This document shows positions 1 to 5,837 of a DNA stretch of 5,837 nt, piece by piece. Under the pieces are notes generated by a model. The model had not been told where the DNA came from, ran no database searches, and saw only the letters and a program-made list of their open reading frames with translations. Each line of letters starts with the position of its first letter. Within the stretch, counting starts at the first letter, position 1. A program made the position numbers and the translations under genes. Source of the DNA: Acidobacteriota bacterium (lineage in GTDB: Bacteria > Acidobacteriota > Terriglobia > Terriglobales > Acidobacteriaceae); NCBI GenBank assembly GCA_021841795.1, contig JAKCDN010000210.1, positions 1-5,837 on the forward strand, written 5' to 3'.

Positions 1-243
1 TGGGCGACTGTAGCCGCGTTCGATTGCGTGCCATGTTGGCGCTGCATGGGTCGTGCCGACTGGAGTTCTATGGCTTCAGGATACGGTTACGCAGGAGTTG
101 CGACAGCAGCGAAAGCGGCCGCTGGAGGGCGTTGCGGCGGGGTTGGGATGGCGGCTTCCCATCCCTCGCGCAGAGGATGCGCGAAGGATGGGGCGCCAGC
201 GTGTTCGGGACGAGCACCCGACGCGGGCTGAGTTGCCGACCCG
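1..243. other. Gene-free stretch downstream of katG
   Basis: No supportable gene was found here. Short open frames exist in several frames and both strands, but they overlap one another, have arginine-, alanine- and glycine-rich compositions typical of G+C-rich noncoding DNA, and lack convincing Shine-Dalgarno sequences. One plus-strand frame (53-247) ends at a TAA that overlaps the katG stop. A minus-strand ATG at position 34 leaves only 11 codons before the window edge and has no visible ribosome binding site. The only clear structure is the hairpin described separately at 145-192. The stretch is most simply the 3' flank of katG. Confidence 0.6.
145..192. repeat. REP-like hairpin with a competing third arm
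   Basis: A long stem-loop is visible directly. CCCATCC (158-164) pairs with GGATGGG (186-192), and TCGCGCA (166-172) pairs with TGCGCGA (178-184). The loop is GAGGA, and the only mismatch is C165 opposite A185, so there are 14 paired bases in a 35-base element. A further GGGATGG at 145-151 can pair instead with CCATCCC at 159-165, giving two mutually exclusive folds. It begins about 50 bases beyond the katG stop. No T-run follows on either strand, so a classical intrinsic terminator is unlikely. A dispersed REP-type element or a 3'-end mRNA-stabilising structure fits better. Its dispersal in the genome cannot be seen from this window. Confidence 0.6.
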
Positions 244-4612
<4,369 letters not shown>

Positions 4613-4700
4613 CGAGGGCGCTGCAATCCATGATAGAGAAGCGGGGAGCACGGGAACGAGAGGAGCGGGAAACGAGGAGGGTGAGATGGGTGTCTTTTGT

Positions 4701-4729
4701 TTGACTTTGCCAAGTGGACTAAGGATACT
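4701..4729 (+). promoter_or_regulatory. Predicted sigma70 promoter of the toxin-antitoxin pair
   Basis: TTGACT (4701-4706, five of six to consensus) is followed after 17 bases by GATACT (4724-4729, four of six, with the important A2 and T6 kept). Transcription would start near 4735-4737, at the antitoxin ATG itself, implying a leaderless message. A competing reading is that TAAGGA (4720-4725), ten bases before the ATG, is a Shine-Dalgarno used by a transcript starting further upstream. The sequence alone does not settle which applies. Confidence 0.55.
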
Positions 4730-4736
4730 TAGTCCA
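4715..4736. promoter_or_regulatory. Palindromic operator for TA autoregulation
   Basis: A perfect inverted repeat: TGGACTAAG (4715-4723), a four-base centre GATA, then CTTAGTCCA (4728-4736). It covers the predicted -10 box and ends on the first base of the antitoxin start codon. Phd/YefM antitoxins bind palindromes in their own promoters as dimers, and toxin modulates this. A bound complex here would block RNA polymerase directly. The same site lies about 100 bases upstream of the divergent helicase start, so it might also affect that gene; this last point is inference. Confidence 0.7.
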
Positions 4737-5017
4737 TGGCGTATACCGTGCATCAGGCGAAGACAAACTTCTCGCGCATCCTCAAGGAAGTCGAGGCGGG
4801 GCAGGAAGTGATTGTGATGCGCGGCAGGAAGCCGGTGGCCAAGGTCGTGCCGATCGAGTCCCCGGCGTTCTCGCGGAGTGCGCTCGCGGGCTCGTATCGC
4901 GGGAAGTTGAGCCGGACGGAGGATGCGTTTGCTCCGCTCAGCGACGCGGAGCTGCGCGAGATGGGCCTGCACTACCTGGCCGACGCCCCCCTGGAGCCTT
5001 CGAGCGAGAATCGATGA
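4736..5017 (+). CDS. Phd/YefM-family type II antitoxin
   Basis: A 93-residue antitoxin that would bind and inhibit the PIN ribonuclease encoded next to it and repress the shared promoter. The N-terminus (YTVHQAKTNFSRILKEVEAG, residues 3-22, then QEVIVMRGRKPVAKVVP, 23-39) is the Phd/YefM dimerisation and DNA-binding fold, with its typical QAK...F..L..V..G.E..I.R pattern. Residues about 53-75 (SYRGKLSRTEDAFAPLSDAEL) match the C-terminal toxin-binding segment of antitoxins paired with Sll0205-like VapC toxins. The start is the ATG at 4736; the palindrome ends on its first base. The stop overlaps the toxin start as ATGA, the usual arrangement for coupled translation and antitoxin-first synthesis. 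The gene could equally be named vapB by partner; the fold is Phd-like rather than AbrB- or MetJ-like. Confidence 0.92.
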   Translation: MAYTVHQAKTNFSRILKEVEAGQEVIVMRGRKPVAKVVPIESPAFSRSALAGSYRGKLSRTEDAFAPLSDAELREMGLHYLADAPLEPSSENR

Positions 5018-5400
5018 ACTTTCTGCTCGACACGCACACGTTTATCTGGTTTCTCGAGAGGCCGGAGCGGCTGCCGCCGCGGGTCCACGAGATTATCGTG
5101 GACTCCGATCAGCCTTTGGCGTTGTCCATGGCCACGCCGTGGGAGATGGCGATCAAGGCCGGGACGGGCAAGCTGGGGAACCCGGGGATTCTTGAGAATT
5201 TCGAGCTATTCGCAAGACGATGCGGCTGCACGGTTCTGCCGCTGACAGTAAGGCAAGCCATTGCATCGGGAGGGCTGCCGTTGCGCCACAAGGATCCATT
5301 CGACCGGCTGCTGGCGGCACAGGCTTTGGAGCTGGCCCTGACCGTGATCAGTTGCGACACCATATTCGACGAGTACGGCGTAAAGCGCTTTTGGGCATAG
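5014..5400 (+). CDS. vapC: VapC-family PIN-domain toxin
   Basis: A 128-residue PIN-domain ribonuclease of the Sll0205-like VapC group; these toxins cleave RNA (tRNA or rRNA in studied members) when freed from antitoxin. The metal-binding acidic residues are all present: D6 in LLDTHTFIW, E44 in PWEMAIK, D94 and D97 in HKDPFDRLLAAQ, and D115 in VISCDTIFDEYGV. The segments GKL and LPLRHKDPFDR are hallmark motifs of this group. The length is typical and no disruption is seen, so the toxin is probably active. Where relatives often carry a histidine in the IT..HA stretch, this protein has LTVRQA with Q81, a minor deviation recalled from family experience. There is no strong Shine-Dalgarno of its own; translation probably depends on the ATGA overlap with the antitoxin. 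The actual RNA target cannot be read from sequence. Confidence 0.93.
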   Translation: MNFLLDTHTFIWFLERPERLPPRVHEIIVDSDQPLALSMATPWEMAIKAGTGKLGNPGILENFELFARRCGCTVLPLTVRQAIASGGLPLRHKDPFDRLLAAQALELALTVISCDTIFDEYGVKRFWA

Positions 5401-5436
5401 TTCCTTCCGCAGCGAAGATTCCGTGCCATCCCAATT

Positions 5437-5441
5437 GGAGG
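5437..5441 (+). promoter_or_regulatory. der Shine-Dalgarno sequence
   Basis: GGAGG followed by six bases and then TTG at 5448. It is the strongest ribosome binding site near the start of der and is the reason for choosing the TTG over later GTG and TTG codons. Confidence 0.8.
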
Positions 5442-5447
5442 AAAGAT

Positions 5448-5837
5448 TTGCCGACATATCGCAGATCGGTTGTGCCCGCGAGGGCGGAGGCCTCAGAGTT
5501 GCCCCTGGTGGCAATTGTGGGGCGGCCCAACGTGGGCAAGAGCACGCTGTTCAACCGCCTGACGGGGAGCCGGCGCTCGATCGTGGGCGACGAGCCGGGG
5601 ATCACGCGGGACAGAATTTACGGCGAGTACGAGTGGGCGGGACGGCGCTATCGGCTGGTGGATACAGGCGGCATTGTGCCGGACGATCCGGAGCTGATTC
5701 CGACGGAGATCTTCCGGCAGGCGCAGGTGGCGCTGGAGGAGGCGGATGCGCTGGTGATGGTGGTGGACGCGCGCACGGAGCTGGCGCGGCCGGACTACGA
5801 CCTGGCGCGCCTGCTGAAGCGCGGGGGCAAGCCGCTG
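5448..5837 (+). CDS. der: Ribosome-assembly GTPase Der (EngA), N-terminal part
   Basis: First 130 codons of Der/EngA, the tandem-G-domain GTPase needed for 50S ribosomal subunit maturation; the gene runs off the right edge. Seen in the first G domain: G1/P-loop GRPNVGKS (residues 25-32), G2 region EPGITRD (49-55) with T53, and G3 DTGG (72-75) in RLVDTGGIV. The sequence stops at RGGKPL, just before the expected G4 NKxD. The start is a TTG with GGAGG six bases upstream. Relatives commonly begin a few residues before the PLVAIVGRPNVGKS segment, so the 18 or so extra N-terminal residues (TYRRSVVPARAEASE) are plausible but not certain; GTG at 5472 and TTG at 5499 are alternatives. It begins 47 bases after the toxin stop on the same strand, and I see no convincing promoter or terminator in the gap, so read-through from the TA promoter is possible. 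Confidence 0.95.
   Translation, partial: MPTYRRSVVPARAEASELPLVAIVGRPNVGKSTLFNRLTGSRRSIVGDEPGITRDRIYGEYEWAGRRYRLVDTGGIVPDDPELIPTEIFRQAQVALEEADALVMVVDARTELARPDYDLARLLKRGGKPL

Noticed and set aside
1..34. Minus-strand ATG at 34 open to the window edge (11 codons)
   Set aside because: No Shine-Dalgarno, and too short to judge within the window.
4613..4972. 120-codon N-terminal extension of the helicase
   Set aside because: Most of it reads antisense through the antitoxin gene and the TA promoter, and its composition does not resemble the family N-terminus. The helicase similarity begins just after the ATG at 4612.
5348..5605. Minus-strand frame across the vapC-der junction
   Set aside because: It is antisense to the end of the toxin and to the P-loop-coding start of der, both of which are firmly identified on the plus strand.

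Overview
This is a G+C-rich bacterial window (roughly two-thirds G+C by eye) holding four complete protein genes and the start of a fifth. The codon third positions are strongly G/C-biased, so very long antisense open frames appear over the two big genes; I treat these as artefacts. The lineage cannot be fixed from the sequence alone. The general look of the proteins and a katG-downstream hairpin that resembles short repeats I associate with Acidobacteriota (Terriglobia) make that phylum my tentative guess.

Layout, left to right. Positions 1-243 hold no gene I can support, but contain a strong near-perfect hairpin of repeat (REP) type just beyond the end of katG. katG (catalase-peroxidase, minus strand, 731 residues, all catalytic residues present) follows. 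Immediately upstream of it, on the same strand and only 67 bases away, lies a DinG/XPD-type iron-sulfur DNA helicase (701 residues from the chosen start). It has all four cluster cysteines and the helicase motifs, plus an apparent extra stretch of about 47 residues in the C-terminal half. The two minus-strand genes could be partly co-transcribed, although katG has its own ribosome binding site and a possible -10 box.

A 123-base divergent intergenic region separates the helicase from a plus-strand type II toxin-antitoxin pair: a Phd/YefM-family antitoxin and a PIN-domain VapC-family toxin, overlapping by ATGA. The pair's likely promoter, a 9+4+9 palindrome and the antitoxin start codon are stacked on each other, which suggests tight autoregulation and possibly a leaderless transcript. 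Forty-seven bases after the toxin stop, der (engA, an essential ribosome-assembly GTPase) begins at a TTG codon with a good Shine-Dalgarno sequence and runs off the window.

Functionally the region combines oxidative-stress defence (KatG), DNA structure repair (DinG-type helicase) and a growth-control TA module beside a housekeeping GTPase. These are known families. I do not see a clearly new multi-gene system. The most unusual items are the operator/promoter/start-codon stack of the TA pair, the helicase insertion and the katG-downstream hairpin.
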